DNA of 16,088 nt, taken from NCBI GenBank assembly GCA_015492915.1, contig WGED01000599.1:1-16088 (forward strand), written 5' to 3'. The position numbers and the translations under genes were made by a program. The notes beneath the pieces are model-generated. The model was not told where the DNA came from, made no database searches, and saw nothing but the letters and a program-made list of their open reading frames with translations. The stretch comes from Cyclobacteriaceae bacterium (GTDB lineage: Bacteria > Bacteroidota > Bacteroidia > Cytophagales > Cyclobacteriaceae). Shown here one piece after another: positions 6,657-14,497 of the stretch; positions within the stretch are counted from its first letter, which is position 1; every line of letters starts with the position of its first letter.

Positions 6657-7538
6657 TTAAAATGATATAAATTCTTCCGGATCAACCGGGTTGCCTTTGT
6701 ACCACATTTCAAAATGAAGATGCGGTCCGGTAGTCAACTCACCGGTATTACCTATAATGGCAATCACCTGCCCGGCGGTCACAAAATTACCAACTTTTTT
6801 TAACAAAGCCGAATTATGCTTATAAACCGATGTAATATTGCCTCTGTGCTGAATGATAATCACGTTGCCCGATTCCTGTGTCCAATCGGAAAAAATGACG
6901 ATCCCTTCAGCTATTGATTTTACAGGCTCGTTTTTATTTGATACGATATCTATGCCGTAGTGTTCTTCCTTCAGGTTGAATTTGGTTGTGATAATACCAT
7001 CGATCGGCGAATAAAAATACTGCCCTGTCAGTTCTTCCGACATGCTGGTATTGATCGTCATAAAAGACAGCTCATCCTTTTCGAATTCCTTGCGAAACTG
7101 CGAATCAATTGCAGAAATCGGCTCAATCGTGTTGTCAACGGCTTTATCTGTGTTTCCTAAAATAGCGCTGTCTCTGTATTCCACATCCCCGATGAGAATA
7201 TGCTGAATATTGGTGATGAACTGATCCTTGATGCGCATCTGATTTTCGAGGGAGTCCACCTTATCGGCAAGATATACCAGGTTTCTGTCCATCACAATAA
7301 GTTCATGACGAGGGTCAAACCACTTGGCCATCAGGGTGCTCGAAAGATACAGGCTGGCGATCATCAGTACCAAAAGAATAGAAAAAGTGACAAGAATTAA
7401 TTTGGCATAGGTAAAACTGATGGTTGTCTTTTCCGCAAAATTCTCTTCATTGCGCAGGATCAATAAATACCTGTTTGTGAGCCAGTTAGAAAGTGTTTTT
7501 CGCGTTTTCAACTTAAATTGCCCTGGTTTGAAGCACAA
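6657..7538 (-). CDS. Membrane-anchored M23 (LytM-type) peptidase
   Basis: This is a peptidoglycan endopeptidase of family M23. A cytoplasmic N-terminus (NWLTNRYLLILRNEENFAEK) is followed by one transmembrane helix (about 46-68) and a short coiled-coil stretch (about 80-112). The periplasmic C-terminal domain (about 175-293) holds a complete zinc site: H193 and D197 in HYGID, H241 in YKHNS, and H273 and H275 in HLHFE. An active enzyme is expected, unlike the degenerate LytM factors that only activate amidases. No ATG start exists. The longest frame begins at TTG 7536-7538, but a promoter-like TACTTTTG overlaps that codon, so TTG at 7509-7511 (MKTRKTLSNWL) may be the true start. The downstream bactofilin probably positions or tethers this enzyme. 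It is the first gene of the train that includes the atp genes. Confidence 0.9.
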   Translation of the reverse strand: MCFKPGQFKLKTRKTLSNWLTNRYLLILRNEENFAEKTTISFTYAKLILVTFSILLVLMIASLYLSSTLMAKWFDPRHELIVMDRNLVYLADKVDSLENQMRIKDQFITNIQHILIGDVEYRDSAILGNTDKAVDNTIEPISAIDSQFRKEFEKDELSFMTINTSMSEELTGQYFYSPIDGIITTKFNLKEEHYGIDIVSNKNEPVKSIAEGIVIFSDWTQESGNVIIIQHRGNITSVYKHNSALLKKVGNFVTAGQVIAIIGNTGELTTGPHLHFEMWYKGNPVDPEEFISF

Positions 7539-7543
7539 AAGTA
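7536..7543 (-). promoter_or_regulatory. Bacteroidota-type -7 box for the M23-bactofilin-atp train
   Basis: The minus strand reads TACTTTTG, an exact match to the Bacteroidota -7 consensus TAnnTTTG. A weak -33-like TCTG lies 17 nt upstream (7561-7564), a little close. Transcription would start near 7529, downstream of the TTG at 7536-7538, which favours the second TTG as the translation start. One 8-mer match in AT-rich DNA is modest evidence. Confidence 0.45.
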
Positions 7544-7571
7544 TACATTAAAAAGCATTTCAGATACTTTT
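7537..7571. repeat. Perfect inverted repeat in the divergent promoter region
   Basis: AAAAGTAT (7537-7544) and ATACTTTT (7564-7571) are perfect inverted copies with a 19-bp spacer, between the divergent M23 and PorW genes. Each arm contains a TACTTTT promoter-like core reading outward: TACTTTTG on the minus strand and TACTTTTA on the plus strand (7565-7572). It may be a pair of mirror-image promoters or a shared operator. Confidence 0.5.
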
Positions 7572-7588
7572 ATTGTATGAATTGTCAT

Positions 7589-7596
7589 TAATTTCG
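7589..7596 (+). promoter_or_regulatory. Possible -7 box for the porW-PBP1A transcript
   Basis: TAATTTCG matches TAnnTTTG at all but one position and lies 25 nt before ATG 7622. TACTTTTA at 7565-7572 is an equally good alternative and would give a longer leader. I found no clear -33 TTTG for either, so this is tentative. Confidence 0.28.
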
Positions 7597-7621
7597 CGTT
7601 TAATTGAATATCCTCTTTTTT

Positions 7622-10237
7622 ATGTTAAAATCACTCTTGCTAAACATTTTAAGCATTTTGCTCCTGGTGGCGCTGTTCCTGTTTTCGGACTGTTCATCGA
7701 GCAAAAAAAACTTTTTCAGCAAGACCTATCACAATACCACGGCATATTTTAATGCCTATTTCATAGCCAAGGAGGAGCTGCGCGAAATTGATGAACTCAT
7801 CGCGCAAAGCCACCACAACGATTACAATAAAATACTGAGCGTATTTTATGATATCGACAGCATTACAATCGACGGCGTGAGAGATAAACTCGAAGATATT
7901 ATCAAAAAAGCCTCATTGCCCATACAACGGCACGGCAACAGTAAATGGGTGTATCCGAGTTACTACCTTATAGGAATGGCAAGGTACTACGGCGGCGACT
8001 TTGAAAATGCCATTAAAACTTTCAAGTATATCAATAAAAACAGTGAAGACAAGGATCTCCGGCACCAGGCTTTAATCGCCCTCATGCGCACCTTCATCGA
8101 CTACAATGAAAAAAACAATGCCATCGCCGTAGCTGACTATCTGAGAAAAGAAAAGCTCAGCAAAGAAAATGAAAAGGATTTTCTGTTAGTGAAAACCTAT
8201 TTTTTTCAACTAGCTGAAGACTATAAAAATATGGTACCCAACCTCAGCAAAGCTGTCGAGCTTGAAAAAGATAAGAAAAAGCGGGCCCGTTATCATTTTA
8301 TTCTCGGACAGGTGTATCAGTATCTTGGATTTGAGGGAGAAGCCTACAATCATTATAAAAGATGTCTGAAGAGTAGCCCCGAGTATGAATTGTCATTTTT
8401 TGCCAAGCTCAATATGGCGGAGGTCATCAGGCTCGATCAGAAAGTTGATCTGAAAAAAATCAGGGGATATTTTTCTAAACTCCTTAAGGACGAAAAGAAC
8501 AAGGAATTTGTTGACCGGATCTATTATGAAATGGCAAAGTTTGAAATAAAACACAACAACCACGACCAGGCTGTTGAATACCTTAAATCTTCTGTGACAA
8601 CAGGAATTGAAAGCCCCCGGCAAAAAGGTTATTCATACCTTAAGCTTGGAGAACTATATTATGATCATTACAAAGATTACAGGCTTGCCCAGGCGTATTA
8701 TGACAGTGCTGTAATGACACTACCACAGGATGAAGAAGGTTTTGAAAAAATAAAGGAGCGGGCCGACATACTCAAAGATTTTGTCGTACAGATCGAAACC
8801 ATCAAGGAACAAGACAGTCTCCTCACCCTGGCGGATATGGACAGGGACGAATTACAAAAATTGCTTGAAGAAGTGGTCGCTGAGCGCGAAAGAAAAGAGC
8901 GTGAACAGGAAAGGGAAGCGAAAAAACTAGCCCGGCGAAATGCGACGATCAGCAACAACGCCGGCGGTCAGGTTTTTGCAAATCCATTCGGCATCGATCA
9001 AAGCAATGCACAACAAGGCGGGGGGACATGGTATTTTTACAATCTTGCTGCGGTTTCTTCAGGCAGGAGCCAGTTTCTGGCCAGGTGGGGCAACCGCCCG
9101 CTGGAAGATAACTGGCGTAGATCGCAAAAGAAGTCAATCCCCGCATTCGCGCCCGACGAACTGGCCAATGCATCAGACACAACCGCCGTAGAGACAGAAG
9201 AACAGCAACAGGAATCCGTGTCACTGGATGATCGTGTTGCAGCCATGATTGAGACGATCCCGTTTTCTGATGAAGCCAAAGCGACGGCATTGAAGAAAAT
9301 CGAAGATGCTTATTTTAAACTCGGAAACATTTACAATTTCCAGTTAGAAGAGACGGATAATGCCATAAATACTTTCGAAAAACTTCTTTCCCGCTTTCCC
9401 GGCTCCGAACATGAACCCGAAGCACTCTACCTTCTTTATCTGATGTACAAGGAGCGTGACGATGAAAAAGCCGAGACTTTTAAGCAACAACTCATAGACA
9501 CTTATCCGCAAACACTATTTGCCAAGCTGGCCATCAACCCCAACTACCGGGAAGAGAGCAACGAGACAGCCGAGCGACTGAAAAGGCTCTATGAGATTGC
9601 GTATGATTATTACCGTCAGGAAAACTACAGTCAGGCAAAAACACTCGTAAATCGTGCCATCGAGTTGTATCCGGAAAATTCCTTTACCGACAAGCTGAGA
9701 ATATTGGGAATTCTGATCGATGGAAAAGTAGAGGGGCAGACCAGATACCAGTTCGAATTGCAGGAATTCATTAAAAACTACCCCGAGAGCCCGATGCTGG
9801 ATTATGCCAAAAGTCTGCTTGAGGCGAGTAAAAATTTCAAGAAGAAAGAATTGCAACGTAAGGGGGCGCGATATATCACCTATTTCGATCAACCGCATTT
9901 TTTCGTGCTCGTATATCCTAATCTGGGTGAGATCACTAACCTGATACCATCGCTCATTGATAACTACATTGAAAAAAAATATGCAAACAGAAATCTTAAA
10001 ACGGGCAACCTTTCGCTCAATGAAGGGTTTTCTATAGTGCTGGTGAATAAGTTCCAGACAAAGGACGAAGCGATGAAGTTTTATGAAGATTTCAATAAAA
10101 GCAGCGTAAAATTGCCTGAGTCTGCCAATATTCAATATGAAAATTTCGTAATTACGGAAGATAATTTTCAGATATTCTATCAGGCCCGCAATGTGGCCGG
10201 TTATCTAAAGTTTTTTAAAGAATATTATAAACCGTAA
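7622..10237 (+). CDS. porW: PorW/SprE-like TPR lipoprotein (type IX secretion and gliding)
   Basis: This is an 871-residue outer-membrane or periplasmic lipoprotein of the PorW/SprE family, which is needed for type IX secretion and, in gliding species, for motility. The signal peptide (1-23) ends at C24 in LFSDCSSSKKN. The conserved start of the mature protein is SKTYHNTTAYFNAYFIAKEE. Two TPR blocks follow (about 110-400 and 560-745). Between them are a Glu/Arg-rich coiled coil (about 410-440) and the family motif TWYFYNLAAVSSGRSQFL then ARWGNRPLEDNWRRS (about 466-500). A C-terminal domain (about 749-871, HFFVLVYP to FKEYYKP) is also family-typical. I chose ATG 7622 over a TTG 18 nt earlier because it gives a clean signal peptide. 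Asp at -1 of the lipobox is unusual. The PBP1A gene starts 2 nt after the stop. Confidence 0.88.
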   Translation: MLKSLLLNILSILLLVALFLFSDCSSSKKNFFSKTYHNTTAYFNAYFIAKEELREIDELIAQSHHNDYNKILSVFYDIDSITIDGVRDKLEDIIKKASLPIQRHGNSKWVYPSYYLIGMARYYGGDFENAIKTFKYINKNSEDKDLRHQALIALMRTFIDYNEKNNAIAVADYLRKEKLSKENEKDFLLVKTYFFQLAEDYKNMVPNLSKAVELEKDKKKRARYHFILGQVYQYLGFEGEAYNHYKRCLKSSPEYELSFFAKLNMAEVIRLDQKVDLKKIRGYFSKLLKDEKNKEFVDRIYYEMAKFEIKHNNHDQAVEYLKSSVTTGIESPRQKGYSYLKLGELYYDHYKDYRLAQAYYDSAVMTLPQDEEGFEKIKERADILKDFVVQIETIKEQDSLLTLADMDRDELQKLLEEVVAERERKEREQEREAKKLARRNATISNNAGGQVFANPFGIDQSNAQQGGGTWYFYNLAAVSSGRSQFLARWGNRPLEDNWRRSQKKSIPAFAPDELANASDTTAVETEEQQQESVSLDDRVAAMIETIPFSDEAKATALKKIEDAYFKLGNIYNFQLEETDNAINTFEKLLSRFPGSEHEPEALYLLYLMYKERDDEKAETFKQQLIDTYPQTLFAKLAINPNYREESNETAERLKRLYEIAYDYYRQENYSQAKTLVNRAIELYPENSFTDKLRILGILIDGKVEGQTRYQFELQEFIKNYPESPMLDYAKSLLEASKNFKKKELQRKGARYITYFDQPHFFVLVYPNLGEITNLIPSLIDNYIEKKYANRNLKTGNLSLNEGFSIVLVNKFQTKDEAMKFYEDFNKSSVKLPESANIQYENFVITEDNFQIFYQARNVAGYLKFFKEYYKP

Positions 10238-10239
10238 GT

Positions 10240-12546
10240 ATGGCTAAAAAGAAAGAGAACAAGCTGGTCGCCAGGCTGATCAAAGCCACATGGATAGCGT
10301 TTGTTTCGTTTATCCTTGTGGTGATCCTTGTGATCGTCTCGGTGCGGATCAATCTGTTCAATCTGTTTGGTGATCTGCCCAGCTATCAGTCCATGGAAAA
10401 TCCCGAGGCCGAAAATGACCTGGCTTCCCTGCTGATCTCAGCCGATGGCGTACAGTTGGGCAAATATTATAGATATAACCGAAATCAGGTAACCTTTGAT
10501 GAGTTATCACCGGAACTTGTGAATACATTGCTCAGCACCGAGGATATTCGATTTTATGAGCATTCGGGCATTGACCTGAAAGGCCTGGTTCGGGCGATGG
10601 TGGGTAAGCTGACATTTTCATTCCGCGGAGGCGGCAGCACCATCACTATGCAGTTGTCTGAAAACCTGTTCCGTACAGAGACAGCGCATGAGGGATTGCT
10701 GTATAAAGTGGATTTTCTCAGGCCGTTCATTGTGAAGATAAAGGAATGGATCATCTCCATCCAACTTGAAAAGTCCTTCACCAAAGAAGAAATCATGGCC
10801 ATGTATTTCAACACAATTTTCTTTGGCCATAATGCATACGGCATTAATACTGCTGCGGAGACATTCTTTAACAAGCCTCCCGACAGCCTCAACTACCAGG
10901 AGTCGGCATTGCTTATCGGCATGCTCAATGCGCCCACACGGTACAGCCCGATCCTGCATCCCGACAATGCCCTGAAAAAAAGAACCGAGATCCTGTACAA
11001 CCTCTATAAATACGATTTTATCTCAAAGGAAATGTTTGACTCGCTCAAAACATTACCGCTCGGGATTGACTACAAAGCGCAGGATCACATCACCGGACTT
11101 GCTCCGTATTTCCGTTCCGTAATTACCCCCCAGCTCATGTACTGGGCTAAGAAAAACGGATATGACCTCTGGGAATCAGGTCTGCGCATCTACACAACCA
11201 TCGACAGCCGGTTGCAGCGATATGCCGAAGAGGCCGTGACCAAACATATGTCTTTCCTCCAGGAATTGTTTGACGAGCACTGGAAAGGCCAGAATCCATG
11301 GCGGGATGAAAAAGGCCGTGAGATAAAGGATTTTCTCAAAAAAGCTATTAAAAAGACGGATCACTACAAAAAGCTGGTGGCCAAATACGGAAAAGATTCC
11401 GATTCTGTAGATATCGTGCTGAATACACCTTATAAAATGAAGGTTTTCTCATGGAAGGGGGAAATCGACACACTGATGAGTCCAATGGATTCTCTTAAAT
11501 ATTTCAAACGGTTTCTGCAGGCAGGCTTTATGGCGATGGACCCGCGGACAGGCCAGATCAAAGCCTGGGTAGGTGGGATCAATTTCAAATATTTCAAATA
11601 TGATCATGTGAAACAAGGCAGGAGACAGCCCGGCTCTACATTCAAGCCCTTCGTATATCTCGCCGCCATCGATCAGGGCTATTCTCCCTGCTACATGGTC
11701 GAGGATGCGCCCGTTACCTTTTCAGTACCGGGCCAGACTCCCCCGACTTATACTCCCCAGAATTATAACCGAAAATTCACGGGAGAAAAGATGACATTGC
11801 GGCAGGGAATGGCCAGATCGAAAAATGCCATCACCGCTTTTGTGATGAAGGAACTGACCAATCCGGCTACCGTGGTACGCTATGCCAGAGAGCTTGGTGT
11901 GGAAAGCCCCCTTGACCCCGTGCCTTCCCTGTGTCTCGGCACCAGCGATGTGTCGGTGTATGAACTGGTGGGCGCTTATTCGAGTTTTGTGAACAAGGGT
12001 GTTTATACCAAGCCCTACTTTATCACGAGGATTGAGGATAAATACGGCAATATCATTCAGGAGTTTCCGCCGAGGACCAAAGAAGTGCTGAGCGAGGAGA
12101 CTGCTTACCTGATGCTTTATATGCTCATGGGCTCGACCACCGAACAGGGCGGAACCGCTCTTGGTCTCAGCCCGGAAGTGCGGATCGACAATGAGATCGG
12201 CGCCAAAACCGGAACCACTCAAAACGGATCGGACGGCTGGTTTATAGGCCTGACCAAAGATATTGCTGCCGGGGTTTGGGTCGGTGGCGATGACCGGAGT
12301 ATTCACTTCAGGACAACCGCTCTCGGACAGGGCGCGCGTATGGCGATGCCGATATGGGATTATTTCATGCAGAGCGTATATGCCGACACGGTGCTCGGTT
12401 TTGAAAAAGGCCCGTTCCCAAGGCCTATCCGTCCGCTGCCTGTTGAGATTGATTGTGAGAAATACCAAAACCCGGAGCTGGCAGAAATGGATTCGGTTGA
12501 TGTGAATAAGGCCGTGAAAAAGCTTGATCAGGAAGAAATATGGTAA
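10240..12546 (+). CDS. Class A penicillin-binding protein (PBP1A type)
   Basis: This 768-residue bifunctional peptidoglycan synthase has a short cytoplasmic N-terminus, one transmembrane helix (about 15-37), a GT51 glycosyltransferase domain (about 75-265) and a transpeptidase domain (about 425-720). The glycosyltransferase catalytic Glu is E101 in EDIRFYEHSG. The second motif reads GGSTITMQLSENLF, with Met137 where Gln is usual, and KIKEWIISIQLEKSFTKEEI follows. In the transpeptidase domain the SxxK nucleophile is S466 (GSTFK), SxN is S527-K-N529, and KTGT is at 656-659, so both activities look intact. The linker at about 335-400 is long and highly charged. The gene begins 2 nt after porW, which suggests one transcript and translational coupling. 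The final residues (DQEEIW) are not recognisable as a domain. Confidence 0.95.
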   Translation: MAKKKENKLVARLIKATWIAFVSFILVVILVIVSVRINLFNLFGDLPSYQSMENPEAENDLASLLISADGVQLGKYYRYNRNQVTFDELSPELVNTLLSTEDIRFYEHSGIDLKGLVRAMVGKLTFSFRGGGSTITMQLSENLFRTETAHEGLLYKVDFLRPFIVKIKEWIISIQLEKSFTKEEIMAMYFNTIFFGHNAYGINTAAETFFNKPPDSLNYQESALLIGMLNAPTRYSPILHPDNALKKRTEILYNLYKYDFISKEMFDSLKTLPLGIDYKAQDHITGLAPYFRSVITPQLMYWAKKNGYDLWESGLRIYTTIDSRLQRYAEEAVTKHMSFLQELFDEHWKGQNPWRDEKGREIKDFLKKAIKKTDHYKKLVAKYGKDSDSVDIVLNTPYKMKVFSWKGEIDTLMSPMDSLKYFKRFLQAGFMAMDPRTGQIKAWVGGINFKYFKYDHVKQGRRQPGSTFKPFVYLAAIDQGYSPCYMVEDAPVTFSVPGQTPPTYTPQNYNRKFTGEKMTLRQGMARSKNAITAFVMKELTNPATVVRYARELGVESPLDPVPSLCLGTSDVSVYELVGAYSSFVNKGVYTKPYFITRIEDKYGNIIQEFPPRTKEVLSEETAYLMLYMLMGSTTEQGGTALGLSPEVRIDNEIGAKTGTTQNGSDGWFIGLTKDIAAGVWVGGDDRSIHFRTTALGQGARMAMPIWDYFMQSVYADTVLGFEKGPFPRPIRPLPVEIDCEKYQNPELAEMDSVDVNKAVKKLDQEEIW

Positions 12547-12654
12547 GAAAATTATGAGCGTTTGCTCATGGATTCCGGATGATTATAGTCCTGTCATTGA
12601 TCCCCGGGCTCCAGGCCGGTAAAAAAATCATTGATTTCTCATGACTGCCTGACG
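12547..12654 (+). other. Gap between the PBP1A gene and uvrC: small hairpin, tiny ORF, no clear terminator
   Basis: ATGAGC/GCTCAT (12554-12559 with 12564-12569) forms a 6-bp hairpin with a GTTT loop but has no T-tract after it. The same ATG opens a 22-codon frame (12554-12622, starting MSVCSWIPDD); I cannot support it as a gene. At 12625-12637 lies the dyad AAATCA-T-TGATTT, whose core recurs at the uvrC stop. No promoter is evident, so uvrC may be read from the porW-PBP1A transcript. Confidence 0.4.
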
Positions 12655-14448
12655 ATGGAAGTGCCGAGATATACACCCCATGAAATCAAAACTTTCCCGA
12701 GAAAGCCGGGTGTTTACCGGTTTTACAATGCCGCCGGCAAGGTCATTTATGTGGGCAAAGCCAAAGACCTCAAAGCACGCGTATCGAGCTACTTTAACGA
12801 TAGTGCAGGACACAACCGCAAAACAAAGAAGATGGTGTCGGAAATCGCCCACATCGAGTTTACCATCGTAAATACGGAATTTGATGCGCTACTGCTTGAG
12901 AACGCCCTGATCAAGGAATACCAGCCGAAATACAACATCCTGCTCAAGGACGATAAAAGCTTCCCTTATATCACCGTGACAAAAGAGCCGTTTCCGAGGA
13001 TATTCAGCACACGGAGGGTCGATCGCAAAAAGGGAAAATACTACGGCCCCTACTCCAGCGTGCGCGCGATGAACAATATCCTCGAGCTGATCCGCAATCT
13101 GTACTATGTGCGTACCTGCAAGCTGAACCTGAGTGAGAAAAATATCAAAGCCGGGAAGTTCAAGGTATGCCTCGAATATCATATCGGTAAATGCAAAGCC
13201 CCTTGCGTCGGGTTGCAAACCGAAGAGGAATATCTGCAGGATATCCGTATGGCCGAAGACCTGCTCAAGGGCAACCTCGCCCCCGCACGGCAGTATTTCA
13301 AAGAGCAAATGCAACAGGCTGCCGAAAAACTGGAGTTCGAGTACGCCCAGATGATGAAAGAAAAACTGGAATTGCTCGAAAAATTCCAATCGAAGACCGT
13401 GATCGTGAATCAGAAGCTGACCGACATCGATGTATTCGCCATTACCTCTGATGAGAAACGTGCCTATATCAATTACCTCAAGATCGCCAACGGCTCTATC
13501 ATCCACAGCAAAACGGTAGAGGTGAAGAAAAAGCTCGACGAGCCCGACAAGGAAATCCTGCCACCGGTTATCTTTGATTTGCGAAAGCAATATAAAAGCG
13601 GCTCTCATGAGATTTTGACAAATATCGAGATAGATTTTGATCTGGATGCCGAATGCCGTGTGCCCCGGATCGGCGACAAGAAAAAACTGGTGGACCTGGC
13701 ATTGAAAAACGCACTTTATTATAAAAGGGAAAAACAGGTACAATCGCAGTCCGATCATTATAAAGGCATCGAAGTGCTGCGCCAGTTACAACAGGACCTT
13801 CAGCTCAAAACCCTGCCGGAGCATATCGAGTGCTTTGACAACTCAAACCTCGGAGGCAGCAATCCGGTGGCCTCCATGGTGCATTTTGCCAAAGGCAAAC
13901 CCACCAAAAAGGAATACAGGAAATACAACATCAAAACCGTGGAGGGGCCCAATGACTTTGCCTCGATGGAAGAGATCGTGTACCGTCGCTACCGCAGGCT
14001 GCTCGACGAGGACAAGCCGCTGCCCGACCTCATCGTGATCGACGGCGGCAAGGGGCAGTTGTCATCTGCTGTCAGCGCCATGAGAAAACTGGATATTTAC
14101 GGCAAAGTGCCCGTGATAGGCATCGCCAAAAGACTCGAAGAGGTGTATTTTCCCGGGGATGAATTCCCGCTGCACATCAGCAAAAAGTCGCCCTCGCTCA
14201 AGCTGCTGCAACACATCCGCAACGAGGCCCACCGCTTTGCCATCACCTTTCACCGCAGCAAGCGCAGCAAGCGCGCCATCGCCAACGAGCTGACGCAGAT
14301 AAAAGGAATAGGCCAAAAAACCATGGAAAAGCTCTTACGAAAATTCAAATCGGTGCGGAAGCTGAAAGAAGCGGACCATGATGAGATCGCGGCAATCGTA
14401 GGAGAGGCCAAAGCCCGTTTAGTGACCGGAGCACTGAAAAATGCATGA
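12655..14448 (+). CDS. uvrC: Excinuclease ABC subunit C
   Basis: UvrC is the dual-incision nuclease of nucleotide excision repair: loaded by UvrB at damaged DNA, it cuts 3' and then 5' of the lesion. From ATG 12655 the protein has 597 residues. Domains in order are GIY-YIG nuclease (about 17-95; GVY at 19-21, IYVG at 31-34, E82), four cysteines C155, C172, C180 and C184 matching the reported Fe-S site, the UVR helix pair that binds UvrB (about 212-245), and the RNase H-like nuclease with D395 (CFDNSN), D463 (VIDGGKG) and H526 (EAHRFA). Two helix-hairpin-helix motifs follow (LTQIKGIGQKTMEKLLRKF, about 546-595). All catalytic residues are present. A TTG eight codons upstream (12631) is possible, but the ATG fits the family better. 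The stop codon lies inside a palindrome. Confidence 0.96.
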   Translation: MEVPRYTPHEIKTFPRKPGVYRFYNAAGKVIYVGKAKDLKARVSSYFNDSAGHNRKTKKMVSEIAHIEFTIVNTEFDALLLENALIKEYQPKYNILLKDDKSFPYITVTKEPFPRIFSTRRVDRKKGKYYGPYSSVRAMNNILELIRNLYYVRTCKLNLSEKNIKAGKFKVCLEYHIGKCKAPCVGLQTEEEYLQDIRMAEDLLKGNLAPARQYFKEQMQQAAEKLEFEYAQMMKEKLELLEKFQSKTVIVNQKLTDIDVFAITSDEKRAYINYLKIANGSIIHSKTVEVKKKLDEPDKEILPPVIFDLRKQYKSGSHEILTNIEIDFDLDAECRVPRIGDKKKLVDLALKNALYYKREKQVQSQSDHYKGIEVLRQLQQDLQLKTLPEHIECFDNSNLGGSNPVASMVHFAKGKPTKKEYRKYNIKTVEGPNDFASMEEIVYRRYRRLLDEDKPLPDLIVIDGGKGQLSSAVSAMRKLDIYGKVPVIGIAKRLEEVYFPGDEFPLHISKKSPSLKLLQHIRNEAHRFAITFHRSKRSKRAIANELTQIKGIGQKTMEKLLRKFKSVRKLKEADHDEIAAIVGEAKARLVTGALKNA

Positions 14449-14468
14449 AAAATCAATGATTTTTCATG
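14444..14468. terminator. Perfect palindrome at the uvrC stop, possible bidirectional terminator
   Basis: CATGAAAAATCA (14444-14455) and TGATTTTTCATG (14457-14468) are perfect inverted copies around one central base. The uvrC TGA (14446-14448) is part of the left arm. The position between convergent genes fits a bidirectional terminator, but the stem is AT-rich and has no separate T-tract, so a protein-binding or mRNA-end role is equally possible. Confidence 0.5.
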
Positions 14469-14497
14469 GCTTCGTTATGCTAAGGCCTTGCGGTTTG

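Noticed and set aside
7604..7621. TTG at 7604 as start of the PorW-like protein
   Set aside because: ATG at 7622 gives a normal Lys-then-hydrophobic signal peptide. The longer form only adds six residues in front.
9515..10135. 206-codon open frame on the minus strand
   Set aside because: It is antisense to the C-terminal part of the PorW-like gene, with no start context and no motif.
11722..12468. 248-codon open frame on the minus strand
   Set aside because: It is antisense to the transpeptidase domain of the PBP1A gene, which carries all three catalytic motifs.
12554..12569. ATGAGC/GCTCAT hairpin as a terminator of the PBP1A gene
   Set aside because: The stem is only 6 bp and no T-tract follows.
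12554..12622. 22-codon frame just after the PBP1A stop
   Set aside because: It is too short to judge, has no clear ribosome site, and its start is buried in a small hairpin. It is noted only as part of the gap.
12889..13758. 289-codon open frame on the minus strand
   Set aside because: It lies wholly antisense to uvrC, whose domains and catalytic residues are complete. The product shows no recognisable motif.
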